This document shows, piece after piece, positions 18,135 through 26,225 of a stretch of 64,000 nt of DNA. The first letter of the stretch is position 1, and the number at the start of each line of letters is the position of its first letter. The translations under genes were made by a program, and so were the position numbers. This DNA comes from Bacteroidota bacterium. GTDB lineage: Bacteria > Bacteroidota > Bacteroidia > NS11-12g > UBA955. The notes below the pieces were generated by a model, which saw only the letters and a list, made by a program, of their open reading frames with translations, was not told where the DNA came from and ran no database searches. Location: the NCBI GenBank assembly GCA_023957335.1, contig JAMLHC010000003.1, forward strand, positions 1-64,000, given 5' to 3'.

Positions 18135-19592
18135 TTAGAATTTCCACCTGATCCCGGTATTCAATCCGGCATTAAACATCTGATTCATTTTTTCTTTACC
18201 CAGAGGATTGGACTTGAATTTCCACATGGCAAAATTGGATTCAACAACCCAAGTAAATTCCGGTGTGATGACATAGCCATAGCCTACTCCGGCAAAAAAG
18301 CCCGAGTTAAATGCAGTGGCAATTTGTTTAGATTGTCCGACAAAAGTTTCAAGTTCCTGATTCGCTTCTGCGCGCCAACGTCCTTTGTCGTAAGTAGCAA
18401 GTGTCAATAATATTCCTCCGTTGGCATATACCAAGTGCCTGCCCATGTCAAATTGGTATTCCAAGCCCAGAGGAAGCGAAAATCGGTTATAAATATTTTT
18501 ACCCGAGCCTTTGTAGAAACCTGTAATTGTATTGTAGGAGGTATCGAATCTAACCACAGGTATTGGCGGTGCTCCCGGGTCTATAATAAAACCATGCACT
18601 GTGTCAATCTCCATTACTTCCTTATTTTCAGTTCTGCTGTATGCAACCGAAGAACTTCTATATAAATATGAAACACCTGTGATGAAATCTAAATGCGTGC
18701 TCACTTTAAAACGAGTTTTGATATTTGCATTCACAGAGAAAGGTGATGATTCGGCAAAATTGTCAATAGTCTTTGCTCCATACCACATTCCTGCACCCAA
18801 ATTAACCTCAATTTCTTTTATCCACAAAGAGGATTCATAGAGCCTGCGAGGTCTTTTATAGGGTATAGGTGAATAGAGCAAATCTTCAGACTTGACAAAA
18901 GAAGAATTATATGAAAGCGTAGGATAGAAAATACTGCTTAATGAATGGAAAGGAAGTTGATAATACAATATAGCTTGTCTTATAATTGTACCACGTGACA
19001 GTTCTTGGGTGCGGGCATTGACTTCAAAAATATTCGCTGATGATATGTTGGCATTATTTTCTTTCACAGAACCAATCGTAGCAGTGGGATTTGTAGTTTT
19101 AATTTCACCGGAACTGGATTTGATGATTGCCCTGCCATTATTATTAGCATTAATAGTAACTTGAGGACTATTTGTTTCGGCAGATTGATTATTTGGCTTT
19201 GTTTTTAAATTTTCCACTTGCAAAGAATGATTTTGCAAATCAGACTCGTCAGTTTGATTCAATTTGTGAGCATCTGACAATTCAACTAATTTTTCTTCAG
19301 AACCTTTGTGTTTATCAGATGTAGTTGTTTTATTGTTATTGTCGATGGAAGTGTGTGTGTGATTAGGCACCGGTTTTAATTCATTGTATGTCCTTGTATT
19401 AATAAAAATCCAAGACCCGCTGAGCAACAAACCTAAAATCAGCAGCGCCATAGACTTCAACCCAAAAAAAGCAATGCCTCCTCTATTTTTTTGGCGTACA
19501 TCCAAAATCTTCTCAAACAAACCCGCTGAAGGTTTGACTTCATAGTTTTGGAATTTTTCTTTTACAAACTTTTCAAAGTTGTTCTCATTCAT
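18135..19592 (-). CDS. Anti-sigma-like membrane protein with C-terminal outer-membrane beta-barrel
   Basis: 485 residues. The first about 45 residues are a cytoplasmic-type helix pair (FEKFVKEKFQNYEVKPSAGLFEKIL), followed by one membrane segment (about 47-65), a polar Asn/Thr/Ser-rich linker (about 80-200), and a region of alternating beta strands ending in an aromatic (GIRWKF), typical of outer-membrane barrels. This composite form usually sits directly after an ECF sigma factor in Bacteroidota, and here its start overlaps the sigma gene's end by four bases (translational coupling). It probably restrains the sigma factor and senses the envelope; that role is inference. Confidence 0.75.
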   Translation of the reverse strand: MNENNFEKFVKEKFQNYEVKPSAGLFEKILDVRQKNRGGIAFFGLKSMALLILGLLLSGSWIFINTRTYNELKPVPNHTHTSIDNNNKTTTSDKHKGSEEKLVELSDAHKLNQTDESDLQNHSLQVENLKTKPNNQSAETNSPQVTINANNNGRAIIKSSSGEIKTTNPTATIGSVKENNANISSANIFEVNARTQELSRGTIIRQAILYYQLPFHSLSSIFYPTLSYNSSFVKSEDLLYSPIPYKRPRRLYESSLWIKEIEVNLGAGMWYGAKTIDNFAESSPFSVNANIKTRFKVSTHLDFITGVSYLYRSSSVAYSRTENKEVMEIDTVHGFIIDPGAPPIPVVRFDTSYNTITGFYKGSGKNIYNRFSLPLGLEYQFDMGRHLVYANGGILLTLATYDKGRWRAEANQELETFVGQSKQIATAFNSGFFAGVGYGYVITPEFTWVVESNFAMWKFKSNPLGKEKMNQMFNAGLNTGIRWKF

Positions 19593-20125
19593 AACTTAAC
19601 ATTTTCAAATTCATCAATCAGTTTTTTAAAATAGTTCCGAGCTTTAGCATACTGTGAGCGCGAAGTGGAGTGGCTGATATTCAAGTGTTCTGCAATTTCT
19701 TGATGGCTATAACCTTCAATAGCAAACATATTAAACACAATTCTATACCCTTCAGGCATCAAGGCAAGCATATTCAACAATTCTTTTAATTGAATTTTTT
19801 CAATCGGAATATTAAAATCAGGAGCTTCCAACTCACTTTCTTCCATATAATCCAGATTCTTTTTTCTTGCCCTAATCTTATTCAAAGCTTCGTTGACCAT
19901 TATTTTTCTGAGCCAACCTTCAAACGAACCTTTGCCGCCAAAACTAGAAATATTGTCAAAGACCTTAATAAACCCCTCTTGAAGGATATCTTCTGCCTCA
20001 AGCATATCATTAGCATATCGACAGCACAGACCCAACAAACGAGGAGCATATCTTTTGTATAATGCCTCTTGTGCTTGTCTGTCTTCCCTTATGCAACCTT
20101 CTATGATATCTTCCTCTTTCATCAT
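19589..20125 (-). CDS. ECF-type RNA polymerase sigma factor
   Basis: 178 residues, the standard sigma-70 region 2 plus region 4 form. Region 2 shows EALYKRYAPRLLGLCCRY...AEDILQEGFIKVF (about 20-55); region 4 shows LMPEGYRIVFNMFAIEGYSHQEIAEHL...STSRSQYAKAR (about 118-165), the DNA-reading helix pair. It directs polymerase to an alternative set of promoters, probably for envelope or surface genes. The downstream coupled gene is the likely anti-sigma partner, and two T9SS cargo genes follow on the same strand. A near-match -7 box lies about 20154-20161 on this strand. Confidence 0.95.
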   Translation of the reverse strand: MMKEEDIIEGCIREDRQAQEALYKRYAPRLLGLCCRYANDMLEAEDILQEGFIKVFDNISSFGGKGSFEGWLRKIMVNEALNKIRARKKNLDYMEESELEAPDFNIPIEKIQLKELLNMLALMPEGYRIVFNMFAIEGYSHQEIAEHLNISHSTSRSQYAKARNYFKKLIDEFENVKL

Positions 20126-20245
20126 CGCAGTTCAATAAGACAATAACCGACAGCAAAAATCAGGTATTTTACAGTCCTATAGACACCATAACATTTAAAA
20201 ATGTTGCCTAAGGGTTGTACTTTTTCTTTTGAATTTGATATCGGG

Positions 20246-20277
20246 TTTGTCAAGCCAAACAAAAATGTGCATTTTTG
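20246..20277 (+). promoter_or_regulatory. Promoter: TTTG-N20-CATTTTTG
   Basis: The -33 TTTG at 20246-20249 and the -7 box CATTTTTG at 20270-20277 (one mismatch to TAnnTTTG) are spaced as in Bacteroidota vegetative promoters, 31 bases before the GTG start of the E2 gene. Confidence 0.55.
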
Positions 20278-20308
20278 CACTTCTCAAAATTAACTAATTC
20301 AATAACAC

Positions 20309-21667
20309 GTGAAAGAAGTAGAATTAATCCTCCCAAAAATGGGCGAAAGTATTGCCGAAGCAACTATCACTAAATGGCTCAAGAATGAAGGTGATAGTAT
20401 CTCCAATGACGAAGCTGTCGTTGAAATAGCTACCGACAAAGTGGATTCAGAAGTACCCTCTACTGTGTCCGGCATTTTAGTTAAAAAACTATTTGCCGAA
20501 GGTCAGGTTGCGCCTGTTGGCGCCCCTATTGCCATCATTGGCATTGAATCAGACGCGGGAGAAGTTTCTACCAAACCTGCCAATGAACCACCTGCTTCCA
20601 AACAAATTGAATCGGTTTCTGTTGACAAAGCCATCCATGATATCGAAAAAGGGTTTAACACTGCCCAATCCACTGCCGGTTCAGCATCTGTATCAAACTC
20701 GGAAGGAAGCCGATTTTACTCCCCTCTTGTTTTGAATATTGCTCGTACTGAAGGTATTTCTATGGAAACCTTAGAAAAAATAACGGGCACAGGCTCCAAT
20801 GGCAGAGTAACCAAAAGAGATATTTTGGCATTTATTGATAATGGAGGCAAGACACAGTCCGCATCAATACCCGCTAATGCAATATCCAAAGTTGTTCCGA
20901 CTTCTGAGCCCGGTACGATAGCCAGAAGTATTCAAGGTCCAAAAATTACTCTGATGGAGGGCGATGAGATAATAGAAATGGACAGAATGCGAAAACTCAT
21001 TGCAGAACACATGGTGATGAGTAAGGCTGTTTCGCCACACGTTACCTCTTTTGTTGAAGCAGATGTTACAAATCTTGTAATATGGAGAAATAAAATTAAG
21101 AATGCTTTTGAAAAGAAAGAAGGCGAAAAAATAACATTTACACCCATTTTTATTGAAGCGATTGTCAAATCAATCAAAGATATGCCAATGATTAATATCA
21201 GTCTTGATGGAGATAAAATCATCAAGCGTAAGGCAATTAATATAGGAATGGCAACAGCCTTGCCAAGTGGCAATCTGATTGTACCCGTCATCAAGAATGC
21301 GGGCAATCTAAATTTGACCGGACTAACAAAAAGTGTCAATAACTTGGCAACAAGAGCCAGAGACAACAAATTACAACCGGATGATATATCAGGCGGCACT
21401 TTTACCATCACCAACGTAGGCACTTTTGGCAATGTAATGGGTACACCCATTATCAACCAACCTCAGGTTGCTATTTTGGCAACGGGTGCAATCAGAAAAA
21501 AACCGGCAGTCATAGAAACTCCCCAGGGGGATATGATTGGAATCAGACACATGATGTACTTGTCTTTATCCTATGACCACAGAGTAGTGGACGGTGCCTT
21601 AGGCGGTGCTTTTGTAAGAAGGGTTGCCGATTATCTAGAGAAATTCGATCTGAATAGAGAAGCTTGA
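20309..21667 (+). CDS. 2-oxoacid dehydrogenase E2 (dihydrolipoamide acyltransferase)
   Basis: 452 residues from a GTG start that directly begins the lipoyl domain. Domains: one lipoyl domain (1-77) with the lipoylated Lys44 in ATDKVDSE, an Ala/Pro/Ser linker, a peripheral E1/E3-binding domain (about 132-172, SPLVLNIARTEG...GRVTKRDIL), and the acyltransferase core (about 215-452) with catalytic His424 in SYDHRVVDG. It passes the acyl group from E1 to CoA. Whether the substrate is pyruvate, 2-oxoglutarate or branched-chain 2-oxoacids cannot be decided; the single lipoyl domain and the EIIEMDRMRKLIAEHM start of the core favour a branched-chain or generic type. No E1 or E3 gene is adjacent. Confidence 0.93.
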   Translation: MKEVELILPKMGESIAEATITKWLKNEGDSISNDEAVVEIATDKVDSEVPSTVSGILVKKLFAEGQVAPVGAPIAIIGIESDAGEVSTKPANEPPASKQIESVSVDKAIHDIEKGFNTAQSTAGSASVSNSEGSRFYSPLVLNIARTEGISMETLEKITGTGSNGRVTKRDILAFIDNGGKTQSASIPANAISKVVPTSEPGTIARSIQGPKITLMEGDEIIEMDRMRKLIAEHMVMSKAVSPHVTSFVEADVTNLVIWRNKIKNAFEKKEGEKITFTPIFIEAIVKSIKDMPMINISLDGDKIIKRKAINIGMATALPSGNLIVPVIKNAGNLNLTGLTKSVNNLATRARDNKLQPDDISGGTFTITNVGTFGNVMGTPIINQPQVAILATGAIRKKPAVIETPQGDMIGIRHMMYLSLSYDHRVVDGALGGAFVRRVADYLEKFDLNREA

Positions 21668-21763
21668 TTTTCAGGCTCTTATTTCTCTCGCAAGCTTTTC
21701 TAACTTTATAATATTTTTTTATCGAATTTATCCAATATTTTAGGGGAATAAATCCAGACTTTC

Positions 21764-21794
21764 TTTGCATGCTTACATTATAAAACTACCTTTG
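21764..21794 (+). promoter_or_regulatory. Promoter: TTTG-N19-TACCTTTG
   Basis: A textbook Bacteroidota promoter: -33 TTTG at 21764-21767, 19-base spacer, -7 TACCTTTG at 21787-21794, and 26 bases to the ATG at 21821. Confidence 0.75.
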
Positions 21795-21820
21795 CACACG
21801 AATATTTAATTAAAATCAAA

Positions 21821-22207
21821 ATGACAACTGACGCGTTAAACACACCGAGTGAAAGATTAAGAACTATTTGTGAAACCTATTATGGTGGTAACAAATCTAA
21901 AATGGGCAGTGCTTTGGAAATTAGCTACCAAAACATTAACAATTACATCGAAAAAGGCAAAAAACCTTCTTTTGAAGTGATACAAAAAGTTTATGAGACT
22001 TTTAGAGACAGAATCAATCCCGCATGGCTAATCTTAGGCGAAGGTGACATGTTCAATGTAGGCATCACAAATCCTCATGCTCCTGTTACTTCTTCTACAT
22101 CTCAAAATGGCTCAAGTTCTTCACAAATCTCCTCAAACAAAATTGTTGATTATCAATCATTAATTATTGAATTACAACAAAAAGTAATTAAACAACTTGA
22201 AAGATAA
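21821..22207 (+). CDS. Small HTH-type DNA-binding protein
   Basis: 128 residues. Residues about 8-75 form an XRE/lambda-repressor-like helix-turn-helix (RLRTICETYYGGNKSKMGSAL, then ISYQNINNYIEKGKKPSFEVI), ending with INPAWLILGEGDMF, a phrase typical of Bacteroidota phage-type or stand-alone repressor domains. A Ser/Thr-rich linker leads to a C-terminal helix (about 105-128) that could form a coiled coil. It is monocistronic: a strong promoter before it and an intrinsic terminator right after it. The regulated genes are unknown. Confidence 0.8.
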   Translation: MTTDALNTPSERLRTICETYYGGNKSKMGSALEISYQNINNYIEKGKKPSFEVIQKVYETFRDRINPAWLILGEGDMFNVGITNPHAPVTSSTSQNGSSSSQISSNKIVDYQSLIIELQQKVIKQLER

Positions 22208-22224
22208 CTTTTAAGTTTTTTCAT

Positions 22225-22259
22225 TAAAAAGCCTCCTAAAATTTTTAGGGGGCTTTTTT
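22225..22259 (+). terminator. Rho-independent terminator
   Basis: AAAAGCCTCCTAAAA pairs with TTTTAGGGGGCTTTT (one mismatch) and is followed by a T run, starting 18 bases after the HTH gene. The AT-rich symmetry would also let it work on the other strand. Confidence 0.8.
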
Positions 22260-22435
22260 TATACCAATTCTCTCAAATATCAAGCACTATACTGATTTAT
22301 AAATATCACTTAGAGATTATATTTTTTTTATAATTTAAAGATAATCAAATGTTAACAAGCGAAACGTGACAATTCAAGTTTCTGATTCAAGATACAAAAC
22401 TATGTCTTATAGGGTTTAAATTTACATAATAACCC

Positions 22436-23578
22436 TTACTGCATATCGTATTCCAAGATAAAACCAAAGATTTCTTTGTGTATTTCTTGTAACTGAACTC
22501 CTCTTCTTGCCATCACACGTTCAGCAGTTTGCAGTGCTTTGGGCAGGGCATAAGTATCCATACCGCTTGCACCTCCCCAAGTAAACGATGGGATATAATT
22601 TCGGGGAAAACCGGAACCAAATATATTGGAGGAAAATCCAACTAAAGTTCCGGTATTGAACATTGTATTTATTCCTGATTTGCTATGATCTCCCATAATG
22701 AGTCCGCAAAATTGCAAACCGGTTTTCACAAAACTTTTCTTTCTATAATTCCACAACCTAACTTGTTCATAGTTATTTTTGAGATTGGAATTATTTGTAT
22801 CTGCACCAAGATTACACCACTCTCCCAACACTGAATTTCCCAAAAATCCTTCATGACCTTTATTTGAATACCCAAAGATTACACTATTGCTGACCTCACC
22901 CCCAACCTTGCAATGCGGTCCAAAGGATGAACCACTATAAATCCTTGCTCCCATTTTGATTTGACTGTGTTCGCCTAATGCAAAAGGACCCCGAATCATT
23001 GCCCCTTCCATCACTTCAGAATCTTTGGCTAAATAAATAGGACCTTCCTCCGTATTAAAAATGGCACATTCTGCTCTTGCTCCTTCCTCAAGAAAAACAA
23101 GGTTTGAACCAATGATTCTATTAGTGTTGGAGATTTTTTGCGACTGCCTGCCATTGGTTACTCTTCGGAAATCTGCTTCTATTTCTCTATGGTTAAATTG
23201 AAAAATTTCCCAAAGTTGATTAAGCATCACTACATTACCTTTAAATTTAATTTTTCTCAACTCACTATTGCCTTTAAGAGCAAGAAGTATATCCCCGTCA
23301 GTATATAATGCATCTCCATCCTGCAGATTAGCAATTGATTCTATGACTTCTTGGTTTGGCAACAACCTGCTGTTCACAAACAGTGTGTTGGAATAATTAC
23401 CGTATAAAGGTTGTAAATAATTTTCAGTTTTTAAATGTACACTTGTTCCAAGTTCATGCCCCCATTTTTCTTTGATAGTCAATATTCCCCATCGAAAATC
23501 GGCACAACTCCGACTCAAAGCAAGCGGAAACAAATCCTCCCTACCCGCATCATCAAAAAGTGTGATATTCAAAGCCAT
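22436..23578 (-). CDS. GlmU-like sugar nucleotidyltransferase-family protein
   Basis: 380 residues. The first half (about 1-170) is a variant nucleotidyltransferase-like domain (MALNITLFDDAGREDLFPLA); the classical LAAGxGTRM loop is missing. The second half (about 175-300) is a left-handed beta-helix of hexapeptide repeats (GPFALGEHSQIKMGARIYSG, and later NSVIFGYSNKG, LGEWCNLGAD), as in GlmU and acyltransferases. Such proteins are common and conserved in Bacteroidota and are annotated GlmU family; true uridylyl- or acetyltransferase activity is unproven. The gene starts three bases after gmd ends, so the two form an operon, probably for cell-surface sugar supply. Confidence 0.8.
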   Translation of the reverse strand: MALNITLFDDAGREDLFPLALSRSCADFRWGILTIKEKWGHELGTSVHLKTENYLQPLYGNYSNTLFVNSRLLPNQEVIESIANLQDGDALYTDGDILLALKGNSELRKIKFKGNVVMLNQLWEIFQFNHREIEADFRRVTNGRQSQKISNTNRIIGSNLVFLEEGARAECAIFNTEEGPIYLAKDSEVMEGAMIRGPFALGEHSQIKMGARIYSGSSFGPHCKVGGEVSNSVIFGYSNKGHEGFLGNSVLGEWCNLGADTNNSNLKNNYEQVRLWNYRKKSFVKTGLQFCGLIMGDHSKSGINTMFNTGTLVGFSSNIFGSGFPRNYIPSFTWGGASGMDTYALPKALQTAERVMARRGVQLQEIHKEIFGFILEYDMQ

Positions 23579-23581
23579 AAA

Positions 23582-24718
23582 TTATTCAAAATAATTTTTG
23601 TAACCATACCCTCCATCCTTGAGGTATTCATCTTTTTTCATTAAGTTTAGATCGCTTTGCATCATATCATCCACGAGTTCTTTCAAACTGTGTTTAGGTG
23701 TCCATCCTAATTTTTGTCGTGCTTTTGAAGCATCTCCAATCAATAAGTCAACTTCGGTCGGACGGAAATATTTAGGATCTACTGCAATGACCACTTTACC
23801 TTTGGACAAAAATTTAGTGTTTAAGCCCAATGCTACCGCGCGTTCAACATTGATTCCGGCAATAATCCCTTTTTCATCAGCATCTTTACCAACAAAATCC
23901 AAGTCAATCCCTAAATAACCAAATGCAAGTCTGGCAAAATCTCTGATTTCGGTAGTTTGCCCTGTAGCAATCACATAGTCTTCGGGCTTAATCTGTTGCA
24001 GAATCAAATACATTGCTTCGACATAATCCTTAGCGTGTCCCCAGTCTCTTTTGGAATTCAGATTCCCCAAATAGCATTGATCTTGAAGTCCCAGCGCTAT
24101 TCTGGCTGCAGCTCTAGTAATTTTTCTGGTAACAAAAGTTTCACCTCTGACCGGTGACTCATGATTAAATAGAATTCCGTTACATGCATACATATTATAT
24201 GCTTCGCGATAATTGACCGTTATCCAATACGCGTACATTTTTGCAACTGCATAGGGTGAGCGCGGATAGAAAGGCGTGGTCTCTGTTTGAGGAATAGCTT
24301 GCACTTTCCCATATAACTCAGAAGTAGATGCTTGGTAAATTTTTGTTTTTTCGGTCAATCCTAAAATCCGGATTGCCTCCAACAACCTCAGAGTTCCCAA
24401 TGCGTCAGAGTTGGCAGTATATTCAGGGCTTTCAAAACTTACTTTAACATGGCTTTGTGCAGCCAAATTATAGATTTCATCGGGTTGTACATTTTGAACA
24501 ATACTAATCAGATTAGTGCTGTCGGTCATGTCTCCATAATGAAGTTTCAAGGCAGCATTGGGCGAGTGCGGGTCTTCATATAAATGGTCAATTCGGTCGG
24601 TATTAAAAAGAGAACTTCTTCTCTTTATACCATGTACTTCATATCCCTTTTTGAGCAAAAATTCTGCTAAATATGCTCCATCTTGTCCTGTGATTCCTGT
24701 AATGAGGGCTTTCTTCAT
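23582..24718 (-). CDS. gmd: GDP-mannose 4,6-dehydratase
   Basis: 378 residues. It converts GDP-D-mannose to GDP-4-keto-6-deoxymannose, the precursor of GDP-fucose, GDP-rhamnose and perosamine. A short-chain dehydrogenase fold with the NADP loop GITGQDG (Gly8, Gly11, Gly14), catalytic Thr132 and Glu134 in STSELYG, and Tyr156/Lys160 in [10 protein letters not shown], all as in Gmd; length fits. No GDP-fucose synthase gene (fcl) is adjacent, so the final sugar is open. A -7 box on this strand (TACTTTTG, 24749-24756) gives it its own promoter, divergent from the dehydrogenase gene at 24809. Confidence 0.96.
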   Translation of the reverse strand: MKKALITGITGQDGAYLAEFLLKKGYEVHGIKRRSSLFNTDRIDHLYEDPHSPNAALKLHYGDMTDSTNLISIVQNVQPDEIYNLAAQSHVKVSFESPEYTANSDALGTLRLLEAIRILGLTEKTKIYQASTSELYGKVQAIPQTETTPFYPRSPYAVAKMYAYWITVNYREAYNMYACNGILFNHESPVRGETFVTRKITRAAARIALGLQDQCYLGNLNSKRDWGHAKDYVEAMYLILQQIKPEDYVIATGQTTEIRDFARLAFGYLGIDLDFVGKDADEKGIIAGINVERAVALGLNTKFLSKGKVVIAVDPKYFRPTEVDLLIGDASKARQKLGWTPKHSLKELVDDMMQSDLNLMKKDEYLKDGGYGYKNYFE

Positions 24719-24748
24719 GCCGGTTTAGATAGTCAATTTTTGAGTTCT

Positions 24749-24801
24749 CAAAAGTAAGGATAAAAGCAGAATTCAATGCGTTTTGCATTTTTATATCTTT
24801 G
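24749..24801. promoter_or_regulatory. Divergent -7 boxes between gmd and hydroxyacyl-CoA dehydrogenase
   Basis: Minus-strand TACTTTTG at 24749-24756 serves gmd; plus-strand TATCTTTG at 24794-24801 ends seven bases before the ATG at 24809. The second box lies inside the reading frame that opens at 24776 and so rules out that upstream start. Confidence 0.55.
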
Positions 24802-24808
24802 CAACGTA

Positions 24809-25654
24809 ATGGAAATAGAAAAAATATTGATTGCAGGTTCCGGTGTTATGGGAGCGGGTATAGCACAAGTTTGTGCCATGTCCGGATTTGAAACCATGTT
24901 GTATGATATTAAAGACGAGTTTTTACAAAAAGCAGAAAGTACAATCAAAAAGAATTTAAGCAAAGCTGTGGAATTGGGAAAATTAACGCAACATCAAGAA
25001 TCTATGGCATTATCTAAACTTTCTTTTACTTCAGATTTTAACAAACTTAAAGCCGATTTGATTATAGAAGCGATTCCCGAAAGGCTTGATATCAAACAAG
25101 AATTCTTCAAAAAAGTAGCAGCCCAAAATCCGCATGAAACTATCCTTGCAACCAATACTTCCTCTATTCCCGTCACACAAATTGCGAACGGAATTGAACG
25201 CCCTCAAAGAGTGATTGGCATTCATTTTTTCAATCCTGCATATATCATGAAATTAGTTGAAATCATTGAGGGCGAATGTACATCCAAAGAAGTAGTTCAG
25301 GCTTGCTTTACATTTATTGGTCTATTAGGCAAAACAGGTGTAAAGGCAAAAGATGCTCCCGGGTTTATAGTCAACAGAGTAGCGAGACATTATTATGTTG
25401 AAAGCTTAAAAATAGTAGAAGAAGGTGTTGCTGATTTTCAAGCTGTTGATAAACTGCTGGAAGCTTCCGGCTTTAAGATGGGAACTTTTCGATTGATGGA
25501 CTTAATCGGTGTTGAGACCAATTATGCTGTGACGGAAAGTTTATTTGGTTTATTTAACTACGAAAACCGTTTCAGACCTGGAAGATTACAAAAACAGAAG
25601 GTCTTAGCAGGATTTCATGGAAGAAAAACAAAAAAAGGATTCTATGAATATTAA
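24809..25654 (+). CDS. 3-hydroxyacyl-CoA (3-hydroxybutyryl-CoA) dehydrogenase
   Basis: 281 residues from the ATG at 24809; an upstream in-frame ATG at 24776 is rejected because the promoter box lies between the two. It oxidises 3-hydroxyacyl-CoA to 3-ketoacyl-CoA with NAD in fatty-acid or butyrate metabolism. Seen: the Rossmann loop GSGVMG (10-15), ATNTSSIPVTQIA, catalytic His139 in IHFFNP, and the C-terminal HCDH helical domain ending RKTKKGFYEY. The length is that of stand-alone PaaH/Hbd enzymes rather than the multifunctional FadB. A lipoprotein gene follows after one base. Confidence 0.93.
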   Translation: MEIEKILIAGSGVMGAGIAQVCAMSGFETMLYDIKDEFLQKAESTIKKNLSKAVELGKLTQHQESMALSKLSFTSDFNKLKADLIIEAIPERLDIKQEFFKKVAAQNPHETILATNTSSIPVTQIANGIERPQRVIGIHFFNPAYIMKLVEIIEGECTSKEVVQACFTFIGLLGKTGVKAKDAPGFIVNRVARHYYVESLKIVEEGVADFQAVDKLLEASGFKMGTFRLMDLIGVETNYAVTESLFGLFNYENRFRPGRLQKQKVLAGFHGRKTKKGFYEY

Positions 25655-25655
25655 G

Positions 25656-26111
25656 ATGAAAAAACTTTTAACAGCCTTTCTTTCTTCAACAATCATAATA
25701 CTGTTATTCAGCACGTCCTGCAATAAGCGCAAAGACGAGAATATGATTCCGAATGTTGCGGTGAGTATCAGGGTCAATATGGACTTGCCATTATATAACG
25801 AATTATTAGTACCGGGCAATTATATTTACTTAAATGGCGGCAACAAAGGAATTACACTTTTTCATGGGTTTGACGAAGAATTTTATGCCACTGACCGTAT
25901 GTGTCCCTATCAACCATTTGACGAATGTTCGAGAGTAGAGATTGATTCAAATTATACTTTTAGATGCGGGAGTATGCAAAACGGAGTTTTTCAAAAATGT
26001 TGCGACTCTAAATTCCAATATGACGGTCAACTATCCAACGGTCCCGCGCTCTTTCCGTTGAAAACATATAGGGTATATAAGAACGGAAACATTATAGATA
26101 TCAGCAATTGA
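25656..26111 (+). CDS. Lipoprotein with degenerate Rieske-like fold
   Basis: 151 residues from the ATG at 25656, one base after the previous stop; an in-frame ATG at 25617 would overlap the dehydrogenase. The signal ends in a lipobox (FSTSC). The rest resembles the Rieske cluster-binding part: MCPY where CxH is expected, then KCCDSKFQYDGQLSNGPALFPL where CPCHGSxFxxxGxxxxGPAxxPL is expected. Both histidine ligands are absent and extra cysteines (ECSR, FRCGS, CC) are present, so a normal 2Fe-2S Rieske cluster cannot form. It may be a redox-dead structural relative or bind something else. The fold is inferred from pattern only; coupling to the dehydrogenase is by position. Confidence 0.65.
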   Translation: MKKLLTAFLSSTIIILLFSTSCNKRKDENMIPNVAVSIRVNMDLPLYNELLVPGNYIYLNGGNKGITLFHGFDEEFYATDRMCPYQPFDECSRVEIDSNYTFRCGSMQNGVFQKCCDSKFQYDGQLSNGPALFPLKTYRVYKNGNIIDISN

Positions 26112-26153
26112 TCATTCATCCTTAAATTACTTAACTATATCCACAAAAAAAAT

Positions 26154-26183
26154 TTTGTTGGAATAAAAATATCTGTACTTTTG
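26154..26183 (+). promoter_or_regulatory. Promoter: TTTG-N18-TACTTTTG
   Basis: -33 TTTG at 26154-26157 and -7 TACTTTTG at 26176-26183, 42 bases before the OmpA ATG at 26226. A reading frame opening at 26181 starts inside this box and is not the real start. Confidence 0.7.
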
Positions 26184-26225
26184 CCCGTATTGAAAACTAT
26201 TAAAGTTAATCTAATCAAAGAGATC

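Noticed and set aside
26181..26225. Upstream start for the OmpA gene
   Set aside because: The TTG at 26181 lies inside the -7 promoter box, so it cannot be in the transcript; the ATG at 26226 begins a proper signal peptide.
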